Shown here: one piece after another, positions 19,904 to 29,400 of the stretch
Position numbering within the stretch: position 1 is the first letter of the stretch
Layout of the letters: every line of letters starts with the position of its first letter
NCBI GenBank assembly: GCA_947174665.1
Contig: CAMWJV010000008.1
Location: 1 to 47,882, forward strand
Source: an uncultured Lachnospiraceae bacterium
GTDB taxonomy: Bacteria; Bacillota; Clostridia; Lachnospirales; Lachnospiraceae
Direction: 5' to 3'
Length of the DNA stretch: 47,882 bases
The notes under the pieces: generated by a model
Databases searched by the model: none
What the model was told of the DNA's origin: nothing
What the model saw: only the letters and a program-made list of their open reading frames with translations
Made by a program: the position numbers and the translations under genes

Positions 19904-20345
19904 GGGATACCGCCTCCCCATGAAGCATCTTTACAGTCGCCGCCATCGCCAGCTCCACAATCTCTTCTTTGGCATCCTGAAGCATTTTTTCTTTCTCGCG
20001 TCCTGCTTCTTTCTGTGCTTCCGCAATAATCCGTTCTCTCTGTCTATTGGCCTCATTCAAAATTGTTTCCGCTATTTTTTCAGCGTCTTTGGATGCCTGC
20101 TCCTTTTTGCGGCTGATCTCCGAATCCGCATCATCCAAACGCCTCCTGTATTCCTGCTCATGCTCTTCCGCCTGCTTCATTTTGTCCGCAGCCGCTTTAT
20201 CCATTCCCTGATAATAGGCGGTTCTTTGATCCATAAAGTTTTTTACCGGTTTAAATAGAAGAAAATATAATCCTCCCGCCAATATGACAAAATTGCACAT
20301 ATGGAGCAGTATCTGCTGCCAGTCAATATTCAAAGGGATACTCAT
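19896..20345 (-). CDS. atpF: F-type ATP synthase b subunit
   Basis: A 149-residue b subunit of the peripheral stalk: one N-terminal membrane helix (about residues 10-28, [19 protein letters not shown]) followed by a long charged coiled coil. It is slightly shorter than the usual 155-170 residues; the C-terminal end, which normally contacts delta, is the short part. GGAGGGAG precedes the ATG at 20345. In most operons atpH follows, but here atpA follows at once and overlaps it. Confidence 0.94.
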   Translation of the reverse strand: MSIPLNIDWQQILLHMCNFVILAGGLYFLLFKPVKNFMDQRTAYYQGMDKAAADKMKQAEEHEQEYRRRLDDADSEISRKKEQASKDAEKIAETILNEANRQRERIIAEAQKEAGREKEKMLQDAKEEIVELAMAATVKMLHGEAVSHE

Positions 20346-20358
20346 ATTATTCTCCCTC

Positions 20359-20730
20359 CTATAAAACGAAGATGATCAAAATCGCAACGATCAGCGCATA
20401 AATAATGGCGGTTTCGATAAATACAAGACCAAGCATCAGACCTGTACGGATTTTCCCATCTGCCTCCGGCTGTCTGGATATGCCTTCCGAGGACTTTGAA
20501 ATAGCCCATGCCATACCAATCGTTCCCGCGGCGGCAGGCAGTCCTACGCACATCGCAGCAGCCCAGGCCTTATTACCGGTCGAATCCGCAGCTGTTTCTA
20601 CCGTTTCTGTTACAGCTTTCCCCGATACGGGCGTGTCCGCTTCCTCAGCAGATACCGGAACAGGAACCGCCATCCACAAAATGATCAACATGATCACTAC
20701 TACAGGAACTTTTTTAAACTTTGAATTCAT
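20359..20730 (-). CDS. atpE: F-type ATP synthase c subunit with signal peptide
   Basis: A 123-residue c subunit; typical ones are 70-90. Residues 1-28 look like a cleavable signal peptide (KFKK, hydrophobic core, then PVSA before E29). A polar ~25-residue tail follows, then the two c-ring helices: GLPAAAGTIGMAWAISKSSE, the loop RQPEADG (86-92), and GLVFIETAIIYAL with ion-binding E106. The glycine repeat of helix 1 is degenerate. The glutamine that co-binds sodium in Na+ enzymes is methionine (M73), so proton coupling is more likely (inferred by alignment from memory). GGAGG selects the ATG at 20730. Confidence 0.93.
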   Translation of the reverse strand: MNSKFKKVPVVVIMLIILWMAVPVPVSAEEADTPVSGKAVTETVETAADSTGNKAWAAAMCVGLPAAAGTIGMAWAISKSSEGISRQPEADGKIRTGLMLGLVFIETAIIYALIVAILIIFVL

Positions 20731-20747
20731 TGCCAATAACCTCCGTT

Positions 20748-21590
20748 TCAGGTCAATGCCTGATTTTTCTTTTGCTTTATTTTTGCCTTTTCATGGGGTT
20801 CAGATACCTCTCCGTAAAAGAGCGCCGTGAGCATGGTAAGCACATAGGTCTGAATCAGCGCATGAAGCAATGTAAACATAATCCCAACAGCAACGGGAAG
20901 CAGAATGCTCAAATAGGTGTAGTGGTAAACAAGTTCTGTCACCAGCAAACCGCTGAGCAGCGCTCCAAAAAGACGAAAGCTCATGGAAATCGGCAGCGAG
21001 AAATCTTTTAATGTACTTCCGATTCCCCGAAATCCGTTTCCCACAATGCCGCCCGATAAAATCGCAAGATAAGATAAGCAGCCCATTGAAATTGCCGCAT
21101 TGATATCGGATAAGGGCGCCGGCAATGCAATGGATGCCCCCTCCGTTGTAACTCCCTGTAATCCAAACAGTTCAAACAGCGTTCCGATAAAAATATAGAC
21201 ACCCGCCGCAAAGATATAAGCCCCCAAGAATCTGTTCCTATGGGGACTGTTTGACTTTGCAAGATTGTCAAAAAAACCAACCGCCTGCTCCAATAAAAGT
21301 TGAAATTTCCCCGGAACATACCGAAATCTCGGAATGACAAAAATACGGATAACGGCTGAAACAAATAATATAACACCCGTAATGGTAAATGCCGAAATAA
21401 GCGCCGGATTTACATCCGTTATTCCAAGCAGACTTATTCTGTTTGATCCATGCAGCACAGCATCCTTCATGGCTTCCCTGATGGATTCATGCTTAACTGC
21501 CGGAGCGCCGATCAGCAAGCCGCAGACAAGCAATACCAATGTAATGCAGAGCCATACCACAACACCCGTCACACGCTTTTTACCGCTCAC
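20748..21590 (-). CDS. atpB: F-type ATP synthase a subunit
   Basis: A ~281-residue integral membrane a subunit, the stator half of the ion channel. The essential arginine lies in SMSFRLFGALLSG, in the family position of the SLRLFGN motif, and the C-terminal helix pair includes LHALIQTYVLTML. The most likely start is GTG at 21590, 7 nt after AGGAGG; another GTG two codons upstream is too close to that site. It is the first gene of the operon, and no atpI-like gene precedes it. A TATAGT -10-like sequence lies in the 113-bp upstream gap, without a good -35. Confidence 0.95.
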   Translation of the reverse strand: MSGKKRVTGVVVWLCITLVLLVCGLLIGAPAVKHESIREAMKDAVLHGSNRISLLGITDVNPALISAFTITGVILFVSAVIRIFVIPRFRYVPGKFQLLLEQAVGFFDNLAKSNSPHRNRFLGAYIFAAGVYIFIGTLFELFGLQGVTTEGASIALPAPLSDINAAISMGCLSYLAILSGGIVGNGFRGIGSTLKDFSLPISMSFRLFGALLSGLLVTELVYHYTYLSILLPVAVGIMFTLLHALIQTYVLTMLTALFYGEVSEPHEKAKIKQKKNQALT

Positions 21591-21703
21591 ATACACTCCT
21601 CCTGTCTCGTCTGGTAATACTCTTCCCGGCCAGCGTTTTAACTATACATCTCGCCGAAAGTATTCTGTGCGGCTGCAGTTGTTACTACAGTTCACACCCG
21701 CGT

Positions 21704-23989
21704 TTATCTTTCAAAATATTTCTTTTCAAATTCACTTACAGGCATGGGCCTGGCAAAATAATACCCCTGGAAAACATCACAGCCGATGTCCGTCAGGAAA
21801 TCCACCTGTTCCTTAGTCTCCACACCCTCCGTAATCACCTCCATGCCAAGCTGTTTTGACAGGGAAATGATCATCTTGAGGATTGTCCGGCTGCGCTCCT
21901 GATGATCTGTCTGTCTCAGGAAGCCCATATCCACCTTGAGTGTATTCACCGGCATATCCTTGAGCATGTTGAGGGAGGAATAGCCGCTTCCGAAATCATC
22001 CATCTCCACTAAAAAGCCATACTCCTGCAGCCGCTGGATCAACACAAGCTGCTTTTCAAAGTCGCTCATAATAGCGCTTTCCGTAATCTCAAGCCGCAGA
22101 TTCCGCGGGCTGATCTCATATTTTTCCACAAGTCCCGTAAATACTTTATATATATCCGCAAAGTAAAAGTCTTTCGGGGAAATGTTCACGGAGATATGGT
22201 AATCCGTCAGCCCCCTGTCCTTCCACTCCCGCAGTTTCCGACATGCAAGCTCCCATGTGTTCATGTCCAGTCTGCAGATAAGTCCTGTTTTCTCCAGGAT
22301 TCCGATAAACTCACCGGGTGGTACCATGCCACGCTCGGGATGAATCCATCTCACCAGGGCCTCACCGCCCAAAATCTTCCCCCTGACGGAAACCTGCGGC
22401 TGAATATAGAAGCAGAACTGACCGCCGTCAAGAGCGTCGCCAAACTCTCCTGTCATCTTCTGTTCGCTTACGCTGTTCTCCCGCAGTCCGTCGTCATAAT
22501 GTGCGATCACATCAGTGAGGCTGGCTTTGATGGTCTTTATCGCCATATATGCCCTGTCGCACATAACCGAAACCGCTATATTGCTGTCTACAATGTCATA
22601 GACACCCACATGCATACAGATACGGTAAGTGGATGTACCGCTCTTTTCCCCTATACGCCTGATCTCATTTGCAAAAACCTCAGGCTTAAAGCGCGCTCTT
22701 GGCATACAGATTGCAAATCGATCCCCGGAAAGCCTGCCGTAGACAGAGCCGGGACCTGCCAGCTGTTTCAGAGTATTGGCAATGTTTATCAACACCTCAT
22801 CGCCCACATTGATGCCGAAAATATCATTCACCAGTTTAAAGTTCTTAATGTCGGAACAGACCATGCAATAACTTCCCGGCTCCGCCTCCCGCACTGTATC
22901 TGTCACAACATCATAAAAATGCTCCTTATTATATATCCCCGTGAGACGATCGTGAGTGGCACGGAAGCGCTCCGCTGCCAGCTTCTCCACCTCCACTGTC
23001 TCATCATGCATCTTAAAAAAGCAGCCGACACAGTTATCATTGCTGTCACACAGCCGTTTGAAACTCACATCATAATATCTTTTTGCGGAATTTACCTCTC
23101 TGGTCTCCTTCCACTCCGCATCCTCCGCCTCGGAAAGCTGCCTGCCGTTCATCCACTCTCTGTAATAGTCCTCGAAGGGACCCGTACCTTCCGCCTTAAA
23201 AAAGCCATATGCCACTGAATTCGCATAAATACAGTTTCCCTCAATGTCAAAGCACACCACGCTGTCATCCATATTCTTGATACTGGAGGACAAAAGCCCC
23301 TCCACCAGTCCCTGGGGGACATATATCACATTGAAGTAATAGATTGCCAGCGCCATGATCCCGTAGGTAAGTACCGAAAAGTCTATCTCCATACTCATCA
23401 TAAGATAAAGTACATTGGCAGCTATGATGATCATAAGGCTGATTAAAGTAAGCCAGAATTTTTTACGGTACATTACCGGCGATTTCACTATCTTTACCAC
23501 CAGCGGCAGCACGATCAGCACCACCATCCCGTATATAATAAGCCTGTGGAAATTATAAAGTCCGCCACGCTCCGCTATACCATAAAAGAAAGTGCCTGCA
23601 TCCTCCATCAGACCGCAGCGGAAGATAAATATCTTCTCGGAAAAGACATTCATCAGCATCAGCAGTCCATCCACAGCCACCACCAAATAGAGAATCACCT
23701 TCTGTACTGTACGTATCTCATAGACATTAGTATACTTCAATGCGTAAAACAGCATACAGATCAGCAGCACATCCGACACCGTATAGTATATTGCATACAT
23801 GAGCTCCGCAGTGAACTGACTCGGTGAAATCAGCGCTGCCGCATAAGCAGCCATTGTACATGGTGCCGCAATCATTATGTAGCGTATCGCCTTTGTCAGA
23901 GGTCTTTTATCCCGCCTGCCGACTACACAACTGCATATAAAAATTGCAACTGCAAAGATCAGCAGCAGCGTTGTATATACATCCCTCAT
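21704..23989 (-). CDS. Seven-helix membrane GGDEF-EAL protein (probable c-di-GMP phosphodiesterase)
   Basis: A 761-residue sensor. About 1-220 hold roughly seven membrane helices, resembling the 7TM sensor of histidine kinases. A PAS-like domain follows (about 230-330, SVVCFDIEGNCIYANS), then GGDEF (about 345-500) and EAL (about 510-755). The GGDEF site reads SGDRF, lacking the second glycine and the catalytic glutamate, so cyclase activity is unlikely. The EAL domain keeps EALVRW, NISPKDF, LEITES, MDDFGSGYSS, LKVD, TEGVET and QGYYFARP, so it probably hydrolyses c-di-GMP. GGAGG precedes the ATG, and it has its own promoter. The signal sensed is unknown. It precedes the ATP synthase operon by 113 bp on the same strand. 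Confidence 0.92.
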   Translation of the reverse strand: MRDVYTTLLLIFAVAIFICSCVVGRRDKRPLTKAIRYIMIAAPCTMAAYAAALISPSQFTAELMYAIYYTVSDVLLICMLFYALKYTNVYEIRTVQKVILYLVVAVDGLLMLMNVFSEKIFIFRCGLMEDAGTFFYGIAERGGLYNFHRLIIYGMVVLIVLPLVVKIVKSPVMYRKKFWLTLISLMIIIAANVLYLMMSMEIDFSVLTYGIMALAIYYFNVIYVPQGLVEGLLSSSIKNMDDSVVCFDIEGNCIYANSVAYGFFKAEGTGPFEDYYREWMNGRQLSEAEDAEWKETREVNSAKRYYDVSFKRLCDSNDNCVGCFFKMHDETVEVEKLAAERFRATHDRLTGIYNKEHFYDVVTDTVREAEPGSYCMVCSDIKNFKLVNDIFGINVGDEVLINIANTLKQLAGPGSVYGRLSGDRFAICMPRARFKPEVFANEIRRIGEKSGTSTYRICMHVGVYDIVDSNIAVSVMCDRAYMAIKTIKASLTDVIAHYDDGLRENSVSEQKMTGEFGDALDGGQFCFYIQPQVSVRGKILGGEALVRWIHPERGMVPPGEFIGILEKTGLICRLDMNTWELACRKLREWKDRGLTDYHISVNISPKDFYFADIYKVFTGLVEKYEISPRNLRLEITESAIMSDFEKQLVLIQRLQEYGFLVEMDDFGSGYSSLNMLKDMPVNTLKVDMGFLRQTDHQERSRTILKMIISLSKQLGMEVITEGVETKEQVDFLTDIGCDVFQGYYFARPMPVSEFEKKYFER

Positions 23990-24077
23990 AGCTTATCCTC
24001 CGTAACATACTTCATTCATCCGAAGCAATTTCCATAAAAACAAGTTCTCCATACCGCCCCTATCACTTAACAAATTC

Positions 24078-24106
24078 ATGATACAGAATAATATTTATTT
24101 TGTCAA
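24078..24106 (-). promoter_or_regulatory. Promoter of the GGDEF-EAL gene
   Basis: The minus strand reads TTGACA (24101-24106), 17 bp, TATCAT (24078-24083). The expected start is ~80 nt upstream of the gene, leaving a moderate leader with no recognised riboswitch. Confidence 0.8.
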
Positions 24107-24183
24107 TATGCCGTCACTTATCAGCAAATCATTTGTTTTTACGCATTACTGTCTGATAATTTTTATTTTTTTCAAAAAATGTG

Positions 24184-24212
24184 TTGACAAATGATTTTCA
24201 TTGCTATATAAT
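24184..24212 (+). promoter_or_regulatory. Perfect consensus promoter of a candidate RNA gene
   Basis: TTGACA (24184-24189), a 17-bp spacer, and TATAAT (24207-24212): both hexamers and the spacing are at consensus. The plus strand downstream has no gene of useful size before a minus-strand gene end at 24542. Confidence 0.88.
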
Positions 24213-24218
24213 AAACTC

Positions 24219-24480
24219 AACAAGAAGAGATAAGAAAATTCTTCCATACAATTAAATAAAGAAAAAGAAGAAAAGAGAGCATGTGCAAGTACACTAAATC
24301 AAAGTAACGGATTCCCAATCAACAAACAGGACGTTACAGTACCGGGTACAAATACCAGTGAGAAAGCACGGCGGGTGAAATGGAAGAGAAGAAGCCAAAA
24401 AAACAAAAAAGGAGGTAAAGTCCATTGGATCAGGCAGTTTGAAAGCGCGTATTGATTGAAAAAATCGATACGCGCTTTCT
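24219..24480 (+). ncRNA. Candidate structured non-coding RNA (~260 nt)
   Basis: The transcript expected from the consensus promoter at 24184-24212 would run to the hairpin at 24441-24479. Complementary segments suggest folding: GTGC (24283-24286) with GCAC (24366-24369), GTAACG (24304-24309) with CGTTAC (24332-24337), and GGTA-CAAA-TACC (24345-24356). The segment 24360-24370 (GAGAAAGCACG) can also pair, 10 of 11 bases, with the 3' arm of the final hairpin. A perfect AAAGGAGGT at 24408-24416 precedes only very short frames (12 codons at 24380, 5 codons at 24425). No protein gene lies downstream, so a leader role is unlikely. Large Firmicute RNA families such as raiA are one possibility; I could not confirm any. 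Confidence 0.6.
24441..24479. terminator. 16-bp hairpin ending the candidate RNA
   Basis: GAAAGCGCGTATTGAT (24441-24456) pairs with ATCGATACGCGCTTTC (24464-24479) with a single G-U wobble and a 7-nt A-rich loop. The following T-tract is interrupted (TCATGCTCTTTT), so termination on the plus strand may be imperfect. The hairpin would also meet transcripts leaving the minus-strand gene that ends at 24542. Confidence 0.65.
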
Positions 24481-24541
24481 CATGCTCTTTTACTTTCTCA
24501 TATTCTTTTATCTTCGATCGATTAATCTACCGTCCAAAACT

Positions 24542-26398
24542 TTAGTGTTCCCTGTCTGCCCCCTTCTTCCGCTTTGCCATCACGATCACGATCACCAGTG
24601 TCGGCACAAACAGCATAAGTCCCCCAATAGCCCCTGCGCCAAAAGCCTTTTTCATCCACAGATATCCTGCCGCCTTTGAGATAGAGTTCTCCGCTGCTTC
24701 CAGATACTTTACGGAACGGACAAACAGACTGTACCGCACGTATTCCCATACGCACCCTGCCTCCAGGATTCCCAGAACCACTGCAGCGCACACCCACTTT
24801 GCCAGAGTCTTCTTTCCTGCCGCCTCCCCTTTCACAGACACTTTTTTCTCCCTTTTACGCATAAACAGAAATGCCAGAAAAATCACCAGCAGACTTGTAA
24901 TCAGCGCTCCGATAAGTGGCAGAAATCCCCGCAGTACCTGCCCCGCTCTCCCACCGGCAAAGCTGTCTCCCCTGTACAGGGTAAGCACCTGCATGCTGAC
25001 GTTTCCGTTGCTGTCCGTGGCTTTCAGCTCCGCCACATTCTCCCCCGGAGACAGTGCCAGCCTGTAACAAAATTCTCCCTGCTCCCCCAGCGCAAACTCT
25101 TCTCCATTCACTGACAGGCTGCCGCCTCCGACAGAGCCTATAATATCCACATAATCCTCATAGAAGGTCTTTCCGTCCAGGTTGTCATACAGCACAATCT
25201 CAGGCGGGAGGGCATCGTAATAAATCAGTTCATCCAGCACATAAATGACGCCGCCTTCGCCTTCAAATTCACCGTATATTTGATTCTGCCCCTGCTGCAG
25301 GCTGACACCCAGCAGCCCGGAGTCTTTTAGCAGGAACTGCCCTGTTTCACCGTTTACGGAAAGAGAAAGCACACTCTCCCCTGACACTGCATACTCCACA
25401 GCCATCTGCCCTTCTCCGGTGACCTCCGCCGTCCGGGTGCGCAGTATTTCCCCGTTTTGCAGATCCAGTTCCCACACAAGCGGCTCGGACCAAAGGCTTT
25501 TTTTCCTGCAGGAAAGACTGATCCGCAAAACCGTCTCATCCGTGGGGTAGACAACCGTAGTATCCGTGACGGAACTGTCCAGCTCACCATGATAAATTTC
25601 TCCGGAACCGCCTGACACGATCACCTTATAGCTCTTATCACCATAGTCTTTCGCATCCTGCCAGTTCAGTGTACAGGTATGATTACCCATATCCAGGTAT
25701 AACCTGCCGCCCTGCATGGCCGGGGGCAGATCTTTATTGATAAAGTCAAATTCCTCACCTGTCATGGAATCAAAAATCTCCGCATCCCCCTCACGGCTGC
25801 TTACCTCCAGCCTGAGAGTGTAGCGCCCGCTGTTTAAGGAGCTTAAGGAGGCAGTGACTGTCTCCTCCTGATTGGCCCGCGCCGACCCGGAGGAAATCAT
25901 ATCCGACATGCTGCTGTCCTCGCTGTTTACCGCCCACAGTTCATAATTGTAACGGACATCACCGTTCTCGCAATCCGTCTGAAAGGAAACCGTCAGACTC
26001 TCCCCGTCCACCCTGTCCTGTCTCACATACTGAATCCACAGACCATAGGTCTCTTCCAGAACGGAATACTGAATCTCACTGTTTGCACCTTTATCATATT
26101 CCACCTGCCAGGGGCCCTCCTCGGCCTCAAGTACCCGGTAAGTACTCCAAAGCTCCCCCTCGGCAAACTCCAGCCCTTCATCCCCCCTGGAAATACGGCT
26201 GCCGGAAGGAGAGATAAAGGTGATGTCCACATTCTCCCTGTCAAAGGAAAACATCACCGTAAGGTCCTGTCCCCCGGGCATTGTGGCAATCCGGGTGCTC
26301 TCCGTCTCCGCCTTGGCTTTTATTGTAAATGCCGCCGAAAACAGCGCGCACAGAAGCAGCGCCAGCACCGGCCTCAAAAGCTCCTTTCTGATTCTCAT
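24542..26398 (-). CDS. Secreted/membrane beta-rich protein of unknown function
   Basis: A 618-residue protein, start at the ATG at 26398 (GAGGAGG 5 nt upstream). Residues 1-30 are a signal peptide (MRIRKELLRPVLALLLCALF... ending KAKAE). Residues ~31-490 are an extracytoplasmic, beta-rich region with acidic strands that reads like several immunoglobulin-like folds (for example PPEIVLYDNLDGKTFYEDYV). A membrane helix lies near 500-525 (FLPLIGALITSLLVIFLAFLF), and two more follow toward the basic C-terminus. It begins 19 bp after the giant vWA gene, so the two are surely co-transcribed. The layout recalls BatD-type partners of vWA proteins, but I see no sequence signature that proves it. Confidence 0.75.
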   Translation of the reverse strand: MRIRKELLRPVLALLLCALFSAAFTIKAKAETESTRIATMPGGQDLTVMFSFDRENVDITFISPSGSRISRGDEGLEFAEGELWSTYRVLEAEEGPWQVEYDKGANSEIQYSVLEETYGLWIQYVRQDRVDGESLTVSFQTDCENGDVRYNYELWAVNSEDSSMSDMISSGSARANQEETVTASLSSLNSGRYTLRLEVSSREGDAEIFDSMTGEEFDFINKDLPPAMQGGRLYLDMGNHTCTLNWQDAKDYGDKSYKVIVSGGSGEIYHGELDSSVTDTTVVYPTDETVLRISLSCRKKSLWSEPLVWELDLQNGEILRTRTAEVTGEGQMAVEYAVSGESVLSLSVNGETGQFLLKDSGLLGVSLQQGQNQIYGEFEGEGGVIYVLDELIYYDALPPEIVLYDNLDGKTFYEDYVDIIGSVGGGSLSVNGEEFALGEQGEFCYRLALSPGENVAELKATDSNGNVSMQVLTLYRGDSFAGGRAGQVLRGFLPLIGALITSLLVIFLAFLFMRKREKKVSVKGEAAGKKTLAKWVCAAVVLGILEAGCVWEYVRYSLFVRSVKYLEAAENSISKAAGYLWMKKAFGAGAIGGLMLFVPTLVIVIVMAKRKKGADREH

Positions 26399-26417
26399 AA
26401 AATCCTCCTCTGAACAG

Positions 26418-29400
26418 TTATAAGTATCCCTTGTTCCTGCCTGCATGCCCGTTCTCGTCAATGTAATAGAAATTTCCCTTAACCCTGCCATTGGAATCCT
26501 CGTATTTCGTCACCAGCACAAACTGCTGTTTCCCGGCATGAGTGGTATAAAGCCCCAGGCAAAGATTTCCTTCCTTCTTGCTCTCGAAGTTGAAAAGCCA
26601 CCACTTTACGTCCACCATGGCAGTACCGTTGAGACACACTCCGGCAAACCTGCTGTGAGCATCCAGCTCTCCGGTGCCCGACACCTCCACCTTAGCGCGT
26701 CCGTCCGCACTGTCCCACATAAAACCAAGCTTTAGACCGGCGCTTATCCCCTGTACTTCCTCTTCATCCAAATCCAGCATCTCGTTGGTATATTCAAAGC
26801 TGCCAAGTTTCAGACCTGCTTCAGCCAGTGTGATCTCGCTGAGGAAAACAAGCTTCGCTTCAGCCTCTACCCGGAAAGGTGATATTCGGAAGGACGCCGT
26901 AGTATCCGGCATTTCGAGAACGCTGATGTCTCCCACAAACTTTTCCAGTTTGGGAAAATACTCGCTGACCTTCCCGCAGCTTAAGGACATGGAACCTTCA
27001 AACACCAGGCTTGTCCAGCGTCCGCTCTCCAGGGCCTGCTGAATATCCGACACCCGGAAACTGAAATCATTTGCCGTAACAGGGATGGCCGTAGGCAGTT
27101 TGATTCCCTGAGCCAGTTCCAATTCCAGCTTTACCGCGTCCACCGTAAAGCCTTTCCAGGAAATCTCAGCGCCGATTCCCGACTGTTTTGCAAAGAAAGC
27201 AAGCCTCACCATGGCCCCCACAGTGTACTCGTTTTTAATGGTATTAATCTTCACCTTCACCGAGCCGTTAAAATGTACCGGCGCATTAAACAGGTTCAGA
27301 GTATGATTATAATTTTTATCGTCAGCGTCCTTATAAGATGCATCCAGAATCAGCCCCACATTTCTGTCCGTAATCTGTGCCGTTCCGTCAATCGAGAACC
27401 GGAACAGTTCTTTTGCCCCGCATACATCCAAAATATTATCCTGATAGGGCAATATGGTGCTTCCGGTTTTGTAATTCAGCCGGATGCTGTCCGGGTGCAG
27501 CTGCACGCTGGGACTGTCAAACCGAAGTACCCGAAATACCGCAAGGGCACCTGTCTGTATATCGTCCGCCAGTTCCTCATCCCTGTACAGAGTAAAACTG
27601 TACAGAGCCGGAAGGTCTAATGCGATTCCCTTTTCTGCAAACAGTGCCCCCAGCCCTTCCGCAGTGGCGGTGTCAAATTCCACATAAGAACCTGCTTTTT
27701 CCGTCACCCGAATGGAGCCGCCGTTTTCAATGTCTCCCGTCAGCAGCACGTCCCCCTTAAAGCGCAGCCAGCCGTTCATCTGTACCCCGCTTCGCAGCAG
27801 ACAGGAACCGTCAGCGTTTTCAATCTTTTCCCCGGAGGTGAAAACATACTTTCCAAAGACGGTAGTCTTCTCATTTCCTCCGGTTATCACCGAAAACCCG
27901 TCCTGCAGCACTATTCTCTGTCCATCGACAGAAACCTCTACATTATAGCTTCCCACCGCCACACCGGCAGGAATCGTCAGGGCATATGCCTCCTCGGACA
28001 CATATTCGGCCGGTATGGTGTAGTCAAGGGTGCCGTTCAGCTTCACACTGACTTTTGATTCCTTCTGAAATCCTGTCCCCCTCAGTTCCACGCGCACATC
28101 CTGCAGGCCCTTATACAGATATCTGGGCGAGATTCCGGATACGGAAATTCCCCGGGTGACATTCACGTTTCCCCCGACATCTCCGTCCTCCGTCAGATGA
28201 TAGGTTTTTGATGCCCGCACATTCTCCTCCGGCAGCGACACCTCCAGCGTCCTGCCCCGCAATGTCATGGTATCCGCTGCCTGATATGTGAGCTGATACT
28301 GATTATAAACCTGCTCATGAAGCATATCATAAAAACCGTTTAAGCTGTCGCTGGCAGACACATAGACGAAAGAACCGCTGCCGCTTTCAGCGATAGTCGT
28401 CAGATAGTCCGTGTCTACAGAGGTGCCAAGTCCTATGGTATAGATGATTATTCCCTTTTCCCTGGCCAGCCGGCCAATCTTCTCGTCAATCTCCTCGCTG
28501 CTGTGCATGCCGCCGTCCTGCCCGTCCGTCATCAGAATCAGCACATTATTTTCCCCGCGTCTGTTCGGAAAGTCCCACAGACTGTTCACCACTGCGGAAA
28601 ACATATCCGTACCGCCGCCGGCCCTCATGCCTTCGGCCAGTTCCAGAAGTTCCTCATCAGAGGCTCCAAAGCCTTTTGTATCCACAATCTCACTGTTAAA
28701 AGTCACCACCGCCAGCTTCTCATCCGGATTCTGTTCCGTGATGAACGTCTCCACCGCGTCTCTCAAATCTCCTATACTGTCCGACATGCTTCCTGACACG
28801 TCACAGCACAGCAGGATATTCGAGCCGGTATAGTTAACCTTATCCAGAGTAAACTCCGTAATCTGCGCTCCGCAGTCATACACCCTCAACGCGCTTTTCA
28901 GCTCTGCTACGCTATTTATGTAATCGCTGGATATCTGCACCTTTGCCGAAATCCGTTCAAACCGCTCCGTATCCACAAAACCGATACTGATGGCGCTCCT
29001 GGCCCGGCTCACATAATCCGTCACCATCTGCGGAAATGCCTGATAACCTGCTATGCCGCCTCCGTCAGAAGTTTCCTCTCCTCCCTGTGCCCCGTCTGTA
29101 TCCTTCGCTTTCTCTTCCGCTGCATTTTCAGCAGTATTTTCAGCCAAAATCTCCTCAACATCCACCGTCAGGGAATTCTCCAGCACTGTGCTCACATATT
29201 CCGGCACACGTTTGATATCCTCTGAATCCCCTTTTCCGTCTATCACACCGGCAATCTGTCCCATGGCATAAGCATAGTTGTCATCCCCACTATCCTGAGA
29301 GGAATAAATTGCATTACCCAAACAGGCGTCGGCTGCAGCCTCATTCCCAAAATAGCTTTCCACTCTGGCAAGCTCCATGTAAACCTTGCTTCTGTCCTCC

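Noticed and set aside
20359..20730. Sodium-coupled ATP synthase
   Set aside because: The key glutamine of Na+ c subunits aligns with methionine 73; the alignment is by eye, so proton coupling is only the more likely reading.
22196..23218. 340-codon plus-strand ORF
   Set aside because: It is antisense to the GGDEF-EAL gene, which has complete EAL motifs and a promoter.
24408..24442. Tiny leader peptides at 24380 and 24425 in the candidate RNA
   Set aside because: They are 12 and 5 codons long and no gene lies downstream for them to regulate; kept only as a note in the RNA entry.
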